DNA from: Cohaesibacter haloalkalitolerans
GTDB taxonomy: Bacteria; Pseudomonadota; Alphaproteobacteria; Rhizobiales; Cohaesibacteraceae
DNA: 64,000 nt
Assembly: GCF_003574655.1 (NCBI RefSeq)
Contig: NZ_QNUM01000007.1
Span: 124,001 to 188,000 of the forward strand
Direction: 5' to 3'
Positions within the stretch are counted from its first letter, which is position 1, and every line of letters starts with the position of its first letter. Shown piece after piece: positions 1 through 7,972 of this stretch. A program made the translations under genes and the position numbers. The notes beneath the pieces are model-generated. The model saw only the letters and a list, made by a program, of their open reading frames with translations. It ran no database searches and was not told the DNA's origin.

Positions 1-363
1 GAAAGCGTCGGCAATGCCATCGATCAGGCCAAGGCAGTGGCAACCAATATCGTCGCCAGTCTCAACGGCGAAGAGCTGACACCCTATATCGCCAAACCGT
101 GGTTCTGGTCGGATCAGTATGATGTAAAATTCCAGATCGCAGGCCTCAACACCGGCTATGACCATGTGGTCATTCGGGATGGAGGAGACGGCGCCGTTTC
201 CCATTGGTACTACCGTGGCGACGAACTGCTGGCGGTCGACGCGATGAACGACGGCCGCGCCTATATGGTCGGCAAGCGACTCATAGAAGCGGGCAAGAGC
301 GCCGACCCGGCCATCATCACCGACCCCTCGGTCGATCTCAAAGTCTTGATGAAGCGGGGATAA
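1..363 (+). CDS. Ferredoxin/rubredoxin reductase family protein, C-terminal part (5' end outside window)
   Basis: The frame is open from base 1 to TAA at 361-363, giving the last 120 residues; the start lies upstream of the window. The segment PWFWSDQYDVKFQIAGL followed by a basic, Gly-rich stretch is typical of the C-terminal 'reductase_C' domain of FAD-dependent pyridine nucleotide oxidoreductases that pass electrons from NAD(P)H to ferredoxin or rubredoxin (putidaredoxin-reductase type). The FAD and NAD domains are not in the window, so partner and pathway cannot be stated. It is convergent with guaD, with 9 bases between the stops. Confidence 0.8.
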   Translation, partial: ESVGNAIDQAKAVATNIVASLNGEELTPYIAKPWFWSDQYDVKFQIAGLNTGYDHVVIRDGGDGAVSHWYYRGDELLAVDAMNDGRAYMVGKRLIEAGKSADPAIITDPSVDLKVLMKRG

Positions 364-372
364 TGTCTGCAC

Positions 373-1677
373 TTAGTCCTTTTTCTTCATCGGCTCTCCG
401 GCGACGTAGGTCTCAGCGACCGAGCGGTCATCAGCCATGATCTGCAGGATGAAGAGTTCTTCGGAGAGGCTCTTGCAGGTTTCCATACGCAGGGCCATGG
501 CGGAGGTGGCGCGGCTGTCGAGCACCACGATGTCTGCTTCCGATCCCTCGTCGAGCGTACCGATCCGGTCTTCCAGACCAAGGGCGATGGCATTACCAAG
601 GGTCGCCCAGTAGAAGGCCCGCAAGGGGTGCATCTTGGTGCCGTCGCGGGTGGCAAGCGCCTTGTAGCCCTCGTGCAGGGTGCGCAGCATGGAATAGGAC
701 GTACCGCCGCCGATGTCGGTTGCAATGGCGCTTTTGGCGCCGCGTGCCCGTAGCCCCTCGTAATCGAACAGACCTGAGCCGAGGAAGAGGTTCGACGTCG
801 GGCAAAAGACCGGCCGGGCCTCCGTCTCAATCAGCATGTCAACTTCCCTTGGCTGCATGTGGATGCAATGGCCGAGCAGCGTGTTGGCCCTCAGCAGGCC
901 ATAGCGCTCGTAGATGCCAAGATAGTCCGGCGCGTCCGGATAGAGCGCCATGGTCTCAGCGATCTCGTCATGGTTTTCATCGAGATGGGTCTGGATGAAG
1001 CAGTCCGGATGTTCTGTGGCAAGCACCCGGGCGGTGTCCATCTGTTCGGGCGTCGAGGTAATGGCAAAGCGCGGCGTGATGGCGTAATGCGCCCTGCCCT
1101 TGCCATGCCAGCTAGCGATCAGCGCCTTGCTGTCGTCATAGCCGGACTGGGGGGTGTCGCGCACGCCTTCGGGGGCGTTGCGGTCCATCAGCACCTTGCC
1201 GCCGATGACGCGCATGTTGCGGCGGGCCGCTTCCGTGAAGTAGGCAACCGCGGAGGTCTTGTGCGACGAGCAATAGGCAACCGTGGTGGTGGTACCGTTG
1301 GCAATGACCTCGTCAAAGAAGCGCACGGCCATGGCTGCACAATGCCCTGCATCCGCGTAGAGCGCCTCGGCCGGGAAGGTATAGTTCTCCAGCCAGTCGA
1401 GCAATTGAGCGCCCCAACTGGCGACCACCTGCACTTGCGGGAAATGCAGGTGGGTGTCGATGAAGCCCGGCACCAGCAGATGGGGACGATGATCAATGGT
1501 CTTTGTGCCTTCTGCCGCCTTGGACTGCACGTCGCTGAAAGTGCCCCGCGCCTTGATCAGGCCGCCGTCCAGCAGCAGCGCGCCATCCTCGATATAGAGA
1601 TGGGCGGTTTTATCCGCAGGGGTTTGCGGTTCGCCATGAAAGGTCAGCAGTCTTCCGCGCAGGATCGTTTCGGCCAT
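373..1677 (-). CDS. guaD: Guanine deaminase
   Basis: Amidohydrolase-superfamily enzyme of 434 residues that deaminates guanine to xanthine and ammonia in purine salvage or catabolism. The sequence shows the metal-binding PGFIDTHLHFPQ (His76 and His78), then the QTHLDEN and GHCIHM histidines and the ATDIGGGTS aspartate, in the order and spacing of bacterial GuaD. Length is normal for the family. The ATG start gives the expected short beta-rich N-terminus. It stands alone here: no xanthine dehydrogenase genes are adjacent. The ferredoxin reductase upstream of the window edge is convergent and not obviously related. Confidence 0.93.
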   Translation of the reverse strand: MAETILRGRLLTFHGEPQTPADKTAHLYIEDGALLLDGGLIKARGTFSDVQSKAAEGTKTIDHRPHLLVPGFIDTHLHFPQVQVVASWGAQLLDWLENYTFPAEALYADAGHCAAMAVRFFDEVIANGTTTTVAYCSSHKTSAVAYFTEAARRNMRVIGGKVLMDRNAPEGVRDTPQSGYDDSKALIASWHGKGRAHYAITPRFAITSTPEQMDTARVLATEHPDCFIQTHLDENHDEIAETMALYPDAPDYLGIYERYGLLRANTLLGHCIHMQPREVDMLIETEARPVFCPTSNLFLGSGLFDYEGLRARGAKSAIATDIGGGTSYSMLRTLHEGYKALATRDGTKMHPLRAFYWATLGNAIALGLEDRIGTLDEGSEADIVVLDSRATSAMALRMETCKSLSEELFILQIMADDRSVAETYVAGEPMKKKD

Positions 1678-2062
1678 TGTTTGTCCTATAGTCGTCTATG
1701 ACAGCGGCTGCGCCAAGGGTAGCATATCGGCAGCGCCGCACACTATGCCCCATTGCCCCCGGTGAGGCCAGCCCCAATCTATGAGCAATTTCAATCTGCC
1801 ATTGTTGCGGGTGAGGCCCTTGGGCTGCCGTTTGGTTTTGCTCAAGTTTTGACAATACCACCTTAGTACCACCTGACCAGTAAATGTGACAGGCATCCCA
1901 TTTATCCCAAAAAGCCTCTATAATCCGTAAGGCCAATTGAAATTGGCTCTTATTGGTCTTCTACTCGTTTACGTTGAGTTGGCTTATCTCAAGACTCATC
2001 TGGCCAGTTCATTGCATGACAGGGACAGGCGCTGTGCGGCGCCTATGGGAGGAGACTGGGCA
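1678..2062. other. Divergent intergenic region guaD / amino-sugar kinase
   Basis: This 385-base region must carry the promoters of guaD (leftward) and of the kinase-gntR-nagA operon (rightward). Reading frames through it have no ribosome site or recognisable product. A TTGACA element at 1849-1854 and an 11-base-spaced direct repeat (1856-1874, listed separately) are the only signals seen. Confidence 0.5.
1856..1874 (+). promoter_or_regulatory. Direct repeat TACCACCT-TAG-TACCACCT, possible GntR operator
   Basis: Two identical octamers TACCACCT start 11 bases apart, immediately after a TTGACA element. The GntR/UTRA regulator encoded just downstream is the obvious candidate to bind, since such regulators commonly control their own operon. 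The repeat is direct rather than inverted, and no transcription start is known, so the role is inference. Confidence 0.35.
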
Positions 2063-2992
2063 ATGGCAAATTCACTTTACATGGGAATTGACGGTGGCGG
2101 CTCGAACTGCCGCGGACGCCTCAGAGATGAAGACGGGACGCTGCTTGGGGAGGCAATCAGCGGACCGGCAAATGCACGCAACGGCATTCTCGCCGCTCAG
2201 GAGCAGGTCGCCAAGGTGGCGCGGGAGACCCTGAAGGACGCGGGCTTTGGCGCGGAAGTGCTGGGTCAGACCCACGTGGGCATCGGCCTTGCCGAGCTTC
2301 ACATCAGCGCCGACAAGGAAGCTTTCCGCAACTGGGAACATCCCTTCGCCTCGCTTCGAGTGGCCAGCGATGCCCATATCGCCTGCCTTGGCGGGCATGG
2401 CAATGATCAGGATGGCGGTATCCTCATTCTCGGTACCGGCAGCTGTGGCTACGGCCTGATCAAGGGCCAGCCGGTCAATGTCGGGGGCTGGGGCTTTGAG
2501 CTTTCGGACATGGCAAGTTCAGCACAGGTGGGGATACAGGCCCTCCGGTTCGCCATGGCCGCGCTCGACGGGATTTATGAAGTCAGTCCGATGACAGACC
2601 ACATCATGGCGATGTTCGGAGACAGCCAGGAAGAAATGGTGCTGTGGGCCAGCACCGCCACGCCGCCGGATTTCGCTGGCTATGGCCATGTCGTGGTCAA
2701 TTTCGCCGAGCGTGAGGACCCTGTTGCCATGAAGCTGATGGCTGACTGCGGCAGTCAGGCCAGCGCCATGTTGCGGGCGCTTGCATGGCGCGGGGTCAAC
2801 AGGATTGCGCTGATGGGCAACTTCGCTGAAGCGGTTGAGCCATGGCTGGAAGTGGAAACCACCACCCTGCTCGTCCCAAGGCTCCATGACGCACGGGACG
2901 GTGCTATTCTGCTCGCCGGGGGAACCCTGCCGCCGCTGGAACCGGGACATGAGCAGGACATGGGGTACAAAGAGCGCTACGGACATGGTTGA
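2063..2992 (+). CDS. BadF/BadG/BcrA/BcrD-type ATPase, probable N-acetylglucosamine/glucosamine kinase
   Basis: Sugar kinase of 309 residues in the ASKHA fold. The start ATG at 2063 is preceded by GGGAGGA; longer in-frame starts lack one. The N-terminal phosphate loop GIDGGGSNCRGRL (residues 8-20) and the second phosphate motif ILGTGSCGYG are clear, and DARDGAILLA near the end matches the family. The usual GWGF..SDEGSGAWLG adenosine-side motif reads GWGFELSDMASSAQVG, so the Glu-Gly-Ser-Gly core is altered. Overlap of 8 bases with gntR and the following nagA indicate a role in amino-sugar phosphorylation; the precise substrate is inferred from context. Confidence 0.82.
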   Translation: MANSLYMGIDGGGSNCRGRLRDEDGTLLGEAISGPANARNGILAAQEQVAKVARETLKDAGFGAEVLGQTHVGIGLAELHISADKEAFRNWEHPFASLRVASDAHIACLGGHGNDQDGGILILGTGSCGYGLIKGQPVNVGGWGFELSDMASSAQVGIQALRFAMAALDGIYEVSPMTDHIMAMFGDSQEEMVLWASTATPPDFAGYGHVVVNFAEREDPVAMKLMADCGSQASAMLRALAWRGVNRIALMGNFAEAVEPWLEVETTTLLVPRLHDARDGAILLAGGTLPPLEPGHEQDMGYKERYGHG

Positions 2993-3851
2993 TCTCGGCC
3001 ATCTCATCCAGCATGTCAGAAAAGTCTCCGATCTCGAAATGGAAAGCGCCACCCCCCTCTATCTGAGGATCGAGCGGGGGATCGAGCAATCGATTGAAGC
3101 CGGGCTGGTCGCTATCAATGATGCCCTGCCTGCGGAGAGGGAGCTGGCCCATGCCCTGGGCGTCTCCCGCGTGACCGTCCGCAATGCGGTGCGGGTTCTC
3201 GTTCAGAAGGGCATTCTGGTCCAACGCCACGGTGCCGGCACCTTCGTCGCCTCACGGGTGGCGCAACGGCCTCGCCAGATAACCGGCTTTACCGAAGACA
3301 TGCAGATCCGGGGGCTTTCGACAAGTGCCCTGTGGCTGGATCGCTCAAGTGGCACACCGACCCCTGAAGAGTGCGAGGCACTGGAGATCATGCCCGACGA
3401 CGCGGTGAGCCGCCTTTATCGGCTGCGCACCGTCGACGGCAAGCCGGTGTGTCTGGAACATGCGGTTTTGCCCAAGAGCGTCCTGCCGGATCCCGCGATG
3501 ATCGAAACATCACTGTATTCGTGGCTGGAAACCCACCACCAGCGGCCGACTCGCTGTCTCCAGAAGCTTTCAGCCCGACTGCTTGATGTCAGTCACGCCC
3601 ATTTGCTGGAAGTGCCGACCGGGTCGGCCTGTCTCTATGTGGAACGGCGATCCTTCCTCAAGCAGAATGTGATGCCAGATCATTTCGAGACAGAGGCAAG
3701 AGGCGTGGTCCATGCCAGCGAGCCGAGCAACGGACGGCCTTTCCCCTCGCCCAGAATCGGACTGGTCAAGCAGATCGAGCGCCCCATCGAGTTTGTCCGC
3801 GCCCATTTTCGCGGCGACCTTTATGAGTTCGTCTCCGAGTCGGTCATCTAG
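2985..3851 (+). CDS. GntR/HutC-family transcriptional regulator (UTRA), amino-sugar operon
   Basis: DNA-binding regulator of 288 residues. The winged-helix lies at about residues 30-85 (LPAERELAHALGVSRVTVRNAVRVLV and GILVQRHGAGTFV), followed by a C-terminal UTRA effector domain that in NagR/DasR relatives binds amino-sugar phosphates. ATG at 2985 overlaps the kinase stop by 8 bases, so translation is coupled; a second ATG at 3039 is possible. Position between a BadF-type kinase and nagA strongly suggests control of N-acetylglucosamine use. The direct repeat at 1856-1874 is a candidate site. Confidence 0.87.
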   Translation: MVDLGHLIQHVRKVSDLEMESATPLYLRIERGIEQSIEAGLVAINDALPAERELAHALGVSRVTVRNAVRVLVQKGILVQRHGAGTFVASRVAQRPRQITGFTEDMQIRGLSTSALWLDRSSGTPTPEECEALEIMPDDAVSRLYRLRTVDGKPVCLEHAVLPKSVLPDPAMIETSLYSWLETHHQRPTRCLQKLSARLLDVSHAHLLEVPTGSACLYVERRSFLKQNVMPDHFETEARGVVHASEPSNGRPFPSPRIGLVKQIERPIEFVRAHFRGDLYEFVSESVI

Positions 3852-4022
3852 AACGGTCAGCAGGCGGCCTGCCGAGCCGGTTATTCACGCCGCCGGGTCG
3901 CCTGATAGACCGGTGCGTGCTTTCGGCGTGGAGGATCGGCAATATGCTGATAAGGTGGCAGGCAACGACGAATGCGAACAGCCCCCGTCCGGTTCCCTTA
4001 TGCCTGCCGACAGGAAGACCCC

Positions 4023-5183
4023 ATGAAGCAGATCCTTATGCATGCCCGCCTGTTTGACGGCGACCAGTTCCACGCCGGCAAGGCTGTGACGCTGAAGGAT
4101 GGCCAGATTGACGGCATCATCGACACGCCGGGCAGTCTGGGCGGCTATGAACCTTATGACCTCACCGGCCTCGTGCTGGCTCCGGGCTTTATCGACACGC
4201 AGGTCAATGGCGGCGGCGGTGTCATGCTGAACGGCCAGACAGACCTTGAAGGTCTGGAGCGCATGGCCGATGCCCACCGCTGTTTCGGAACGACGTCCAT
4301 GTTGCCAACCCTCATCAGCGATAGCTGGAGCAGTATGGAACATGTCGCGCGCCTGATCCGTCAGGCCCATCGCCACTGGGGCGAGAACAGCTCGCTGTCC
4401 GCCGTCAAGGGCGTGCATTTCGAAGGCCCCTATCTGAATGTCGACCGCAAGGGCGTGCATCCGGAAAAGCAGCTGAGGGCAATCGACGATGGTGCGCTGG
4501 AACTGATGACCCATCCCGACCTTGGCGTCCGACTGATAACGGTCGCTCCGGAAAAGGTCGGCCCCAGCTTCATCCGAGACTGTGTTTCCAGTGGTGCGCT
4601 TGTTTCGTCCGGGCACACGGCAGCGGGCTTTCAGGAGATCGCCACAGCGCTCCGCGCAGGTTTGCGTGGCTTTACCCACCTGTTCAACGCCATGACCCCG
4701 ATGGGCAGCCGCGAACCCGGGGTGGTCGGTGCCGCCCTTGATGATCCGGACAGCTGGTGCGGCCTCATCGCGGACGGCTTTCATGTCCACCCGGCTTCCA
4801 TGCGCAATGCCATCAGGGCCAAGCCGAAGGGCAAGATCATGCTGGTGACCGATGCCATGGCGTCGGTTGGGGCCGAGAAGAAGAGCTTCACCCTCAACGG
4901 CACCACCATCACGGCCAAGGACGGTCGGTGCCAACTGGAAGACGGCACCATTGCCGGGTCGGACCTGTCGATGATCGGCGCGGTTCGCAACGGGGTCGAG
5001 CTGCTCGGGCTGCCCCTGCCAGAGGTCCTGCGCATGGCGTCACGCTATCCGGCGCAGTTCATCCGCATGGACACATCGCTGGGCTCCGTCGCGCCGGGCT
5101 TTGCTGCTGATCTGGTGGCCTTCGACCCGACGACATGGACCGTGCGGCACAGCTGGATCAACGGCTTCCACAAGGCTCACTGA
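4023..5183 (+). CDS. nagA: N-acetylglucosamine-6-phosphate deacetylase
   Basis: Amidohydrolase of 386 residues that removes acetate from GlcNAc-6-phosphate to give glucosamine-6-phosphate. Family landmarks are all present: APGFIDTQVNGGGG near residue 55, the metal-ligand glutamate in VKGVHFEGPYLN, SSGHTAAG, FTHLFNAMTPM, GLIADGFHV and the catalytic aspartate in LVTDAMASVG. ATG at 4023 follows AGGAAG at 4012-4017. It is third in the kinase-gntR-nagA operon, 171 bases after gntR. The next pathway step (NagB or an AgaS-type deaminase) and the importer are not in the window. Confidence 0.94.
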   Translation: MKQILMHARLFDGDQFHAGKAVTLKDGQIDGIIDTPGSLGGYEPYDLTGLVLAPGFIDTQVNGGGGVMLNGQTDLEGLERMADAHRCFGTTSMLPTLISDSWSSMEHVARLIRQAHRHWGENSSLSAVKGVHFEGPYLNVDRKGVHPEKQLRAIDDGALELMTHPDLGVRLITVAPEKVGPSFIRDCVSSGALVSSGHTAAGFQEIATALRAGLRGFTHLFNAMTPMGSREPGVVGAALDDPDSWCGLIADGFHVHPASMRNAIRAKPKGKIMLVTDAMASVGAEKKSFTLNGTTITAKDGRCQLEDGTIAGSDLSMIGAVRNGVELLGLPLPEVLRMASRYPAQFIRMDTSLGSVAPGFAADLVAFDPTTWTVRHSWINGFHKAH

Positions 5184-5196
5184 GCCATCAGCCTCT

Positions 5197-5538
5197 TCAG
5201 CCCCGGAAGACGAAAGCTGCGCCTGCCGCGATCAGGGCAAAGCCGATCAGATGATTGATGGTCAGGCTTTCCTTCAGCCAGAAAACCGAGAAGCAGGTGA
5301 AGACCAGCAACGTGATGACCTCCTGCATGGTCTTCAATTGGGCGGTGTTGAAATAGTCGCTGCCCCAGCGGTTGGCAGGAACGGCAATGCAGTATTCGAA
5401 GAAGGCAATGGACCAGCTGGCGAGAATGGCAAGCATCAGAACAGAGCCCTTGTGCTTGAGATGACCATACCATGCAAAGGTCATGAAGACGTTGGAGACG
5501 AGCAGCATGGCTGGCGTAAGAAGAGCCTGAAGGGACAT
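5197..5538 (-). CDS. DUF486 / DMT-superfamily small membrane protein
   Basis: Protein of 113 residues with four predicted membrane helices (about 5-25, 35-55, 65-85 and 92-112). It carries the DUF486 signature with FMTFAWYGHL near the start and SIAFFEYCIAVPANR in the second helix. The family is distantly related to small multidrug resistance and DMT proteins; no substrate is established. Length equals the family norm when started at ATG 5538; a longer frame upstream adds an unconserved tail. It is convergent with nagA, 13 bases away, and appears to be a single-gene transcript. Confidence 0.85.
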   Translation of the reverse strand: MSLQALLTPAMLLVSNVFMTFAWYGHLKHKGSVLMLAILASWSIAFFEYCIAVPANRWGSDYFNTAQLKTMQEVITLLVFTCFSVFWLKESLTINHLIGFALIAAGAAFVFRG

Positions 5539-5995
5539 CGGAGTATCACAGAAAAGGAGAAAACGGGAGGCGGCTGGAGAGCGGATGAGGTGCTGCGGCC
5601 GGACAGCATCAGTCCATAGCACGCCCGCAAACCGGTGCAATGTTTCGCTCCGGATTATGCACATCTCTCGTCATCATGGCTGGCAGACATCGATCCCGAC
5701 CTGAGCCCGGCAGATGAGCTTTACCACGCGATCTCACAAATTGATTCAAGTGCTTCCAGTGATGGTTTGACGGGTGAAGTTATGCAATTTAACAAAAGCA
5801 TTTCAAATGGTTATCCATTTTCCTTCAAAGATTGATTCATCGGTTCTTGTTGAGAAAGAGAATGAGGCCTTCCCCGCACCTCACATTCTGATTCAACGGG
5901 CAGCCTTTGCTACCGGACAAAGAAAAACCGGAGCCGCAGTGCGTTCCGGTCTTTCTTCAGTTGAAGGTCAGATATCTATGCAATGCGATGAAGGC
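5539..5995. other. Intergenic region, no gene recognised
   Basis: A 457-base stretch between the DUF486 gene start and the qorB stop. No frame combines a ribosome site with a recognisable product. It holds a small palindrome AAATGG-TTAT-CCATTT (5805-5820) and the qorB terminator (5922-5953). The middle is AT-richer than the flanking genes. Confidence 0.5.
5922..5953 (-). terminator. Rho-independent terminator of qorB
   Basis: Read on the minus strand, a 6-bp stem ACCGGA/TCCGGT with a 12-base loop is followed directly by TTTTTCTTT. It lies 43 bases beyond the qorB stop codon. Confidence 0.7.
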
Positions 5996-6847
5996 CTAGA
6001 GATGCGCCTTGATGCTGTCCGCGACAGATACTGTCGGGCGACCGATCAGGCCGGACAGGGTCTTGCTGGCATCAGTCAGCCAACCAGCCTTGATGGCGCT
6101 GTCAGCATCGGCCAGAACCTGGGCGAAGCCTTCCGGCACACCAGCCCCGACCAGTGCCTTGACATAGTCTGCCTCGGTCATATCGACATAGGCTATTGCC
6201 TTGCCGGACGCCTTGGCGATAGCCGCAGCATAATCGGCCATGGAGAAATCTTCGTCGGCAGCCAGTTCATAGATCTTGCCAGCCTGAGCTTCGTCGCTGG
6301 TCAGAACAGCAGCGGCAGCGGCGGCATAGTCGGCCCGCGATGCAGCTGCAACGCGGCCTTCGCCAGCAGCGCCGATGACGGCACCATGCTCAAGAACGGC
6401 CGCCATGTTTTCGGTGTAGTTCTCAACATACCAGCCATTGCGCAGGATGACATGAGGAACGCCGGAGGAAGCCAGCAGCTTCTCGGTGGCAACATGTTCC
6501 TGTGCCAGCAGGATGGGAGACTTGTCGGCCTTGAGGATCGATGTGTAAGCAATCAGCCCGACGCTATTGGCCTTGGCCGCCTCGATGACAGCGGTGTGCT
6601 GTGCAATACGCTGGCCAACGGCACTACCGGAGATCAGCAGCAGCTTGTCGACACCCTTGAGGGCTTCAACATAGCTTTCCGGCTGGTCGTAGTCGGCCTT
6701 GCGGACAACGACACCGGCAGCAGCCAGATCGGCCACGGCTTCCGGGTTGCGGACGAGTGCGATGATATTGCCAGCTTCCGTTTTTTCCAGAAGGGATTTG
6801 ATTGCCAGACGGCCAAGATGGCCCGATGCCCCGGTTACTGCGATCAT
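5996..6847 (-). CDS. qorB: NAD(P)H:quinone oxidoreductase QorB-like (NmrA/SDR family)
   Basis: Atypical short-chain dehydrogenase of 283 residues. The N-terminus MIAVTGASGHLGRLAI carries the GxxGxxG nucleotide loop, and ALVRNP at about 30-35 is the NADP-preferring segment. KLLLISGS, VGQR, FIAYTS-like IAYTSIL and VILRNGWYVENY match E. coli QorB (YtfG) block by block, as I recall that sequence, and the length is nearly the same. QorB reduces quinones with NADPH, probably in electrophile defence. The gene is divergent from a LysR regulator, 122 bases apart, which is the usual arrangement for a regulator controlling its neighbour. Confidence 0.85.
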   Translation of the reverse strand: MIAVTGASGHLGRLAIKSLLEKTEAGNIIALVRNPEAVADLAAAGVVVRKADYDQPESYVEALKGVDKLLLISGSAVGQRIAQHTAVIEAAKANSVGLIAYTSILKADKSPILLAQEHVATEKLLASSGVPHVILRNGWYVENYTENMAAVLEHGAVIGAAGEGRVAAASRADYAAAAAAVLTSDEAQAGKIYELAADEDFSMADYAAAIAKASGKAIAYVDMTEADYVKALVGAGVPEGFAQVLADADSAIKAGWLTDASKTLSGLIGRPTVSVADSIKAHL

Positions 6848-6900
6848 TTTTGTTTCCTTTCCCCGCCAATCATGTTTTGGGCTGGCGGCTTGTCAATTGC

Positions 6901-6912
6901 ATTGACGTCAAT
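6901..6912. promoter_or_regulatory. Perfect 12-bp palindrome in the qorB/lysR divergent promoter
   Basis: ATTGACGTCAAT is a perfect palindrome, midway between the two divergent starts (53 bases from qorB, 57 from lysR). Its symmetry and place suit an operator of the LysR protein, although LysR sites are usually longer T-N11-A motifs. Inferred from position only. Confidence 0.4.
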
Positions 6913-6969
6913 ATGGCGCTTTGGCATTGTTATCACTAGAAGGTAATTTCAGAATGAGTAGTTCGGAAA

Positions 6970-7884
6970 ATGAGTACAATTGGATATCAGCACCTGCGCG
7001 CACTGGCGATTTTTGTCTGTGTGGTCGACGAGGGTAGCTTTGCGGCGGCGGCACGCCACCTGAGCAGCAGCAGGTCTCGCATCTCGGAGCAGATCACCCA
7101 ACTTGAGGATGATCTCGGCGTCCGCCTGTTGCAACGCTCGACACGCAAGCTTTCGCTCACCGAAGAAGGGCGGCGGATCTACGACAAGGTGCGCGCCCTG
7201 CCGCGTCTGCTCGAAGAGACTGTCGAGATCGCCACACAGGAAAAGCCCTCCGGCCGTGTCTCCATCACCGCTACCCATGATGTCGGCTACACCCAATTGC
7301 CGCCAGCCATCGCCAGCTTCCGCAAACTCTATCCGGATGTGGAACTTGATATCCTGCTCAGCGACAAGCGGCTTGATCTGGTCGCCGAGGGCATCGACAT
7401 GGCCATCCGCATCGGCCTGCCGAGGGATGACAGCCTGATCGGACGGGTGCTGTATGAGGATCGCTTCGGCCTTTATGCCAGTCCGGACTATCTGGAAGCC
7501 CATGGCACACCGCGCACGATCCGCGACCTTAATGCCCATCGCTGGGTCTGCCTGTCCAACGTCAGTCCGGGCGGTGTCAACCGGCTGTTCCGCGGCAAGG
7601 AAATGATTTCGGTACCCGCTCCGCACTACGAGCTGTGCAACTCGCCCCATATGGTCATTGCCATGGCGCTGGCAGGCATGGGGGTGGCGCAGTTGTTCCC
7701 TTCCACCGTGCGCAGGGATGTTGCCTCAGGGCGCCTTGTTCCTATCATGCCGGAGCTGAGTGGCGAGACCATGATCTTCTCGCTGGTCTATCCCTCGCGC
7801 AAGCATATGCCGCTCAGAACCCGTGCCCTCATCAACCATCTTCTGGCGGCTCGTCTGTTCGACGCGCCAGACACATCGGGCTGA
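6970..7884 (+). CDS. LysR-family transcriptional regulator, likely controls qorB
   Basis: Regulator of 304 residues: N-terminal winged helix (residues 5-65, with FAAAARHLSSSRSRISEQITQLEDDLG) and a C-terminal periplasmic-binding-like effector domain (about 93-300). It belongs to the large subgroup related to DsdC/AaeR-type repressors with LSLTEEGRRIYD. ATG at 6970 is the only sensible start. The divergent position to qorB implies control of quinone reductase expression. The inducer cannot be deduced; an electrophile or quinone would fit. Confidence 0.88.
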   Translation: MSTIGYQHLRALAIFVCVVDEGSFAAAARHLSSSRSRISEQITQLEDDLGVRLLQRSTRKLSLTEEGRRIYDKVRALPRLLEETVEIATQEKPSGRVSITATHDVGYTQLPPAIASFRKLYPDVELDILLSDKRLDLVAEGIDMAIRIGLPRDDSLIGRVLYEDRFGLYASPDYLEAHGTPRTIRDLNAHRWVCLSNVSPGGVNRLFRGKEMISVPAPHYELCNSPHMVIAMALAGMGVAQLFPSTVRRDVASGRLVPIMPELSGETMIFSLVYPSRKHMPLRTRALINHLLAARLFDAPDTSG

Positions 7885-7910
7885 TGTCTGACACTCCCTG
7901 CACCCTTTGC

Positions 7911-7942
7911 AAAACAAAACGCCCGGAGCAATGCCCCGGGCG
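7911..7942 (-). terminator. Terminator of pntAB (probably bidirectional)
   Basis: Stem CGCCCGG/CCGGGCG with a 9-base loop; on the minus strand it is followed by TTTTGTTTT. It lies between the convergent stops of lysR (7884) and pntB (7973) and may serve both. Confidence 0.8.
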
Positions 7943-7972
7943 TTCTGCGAGATGTCTTGATGGCCGTGCGGC

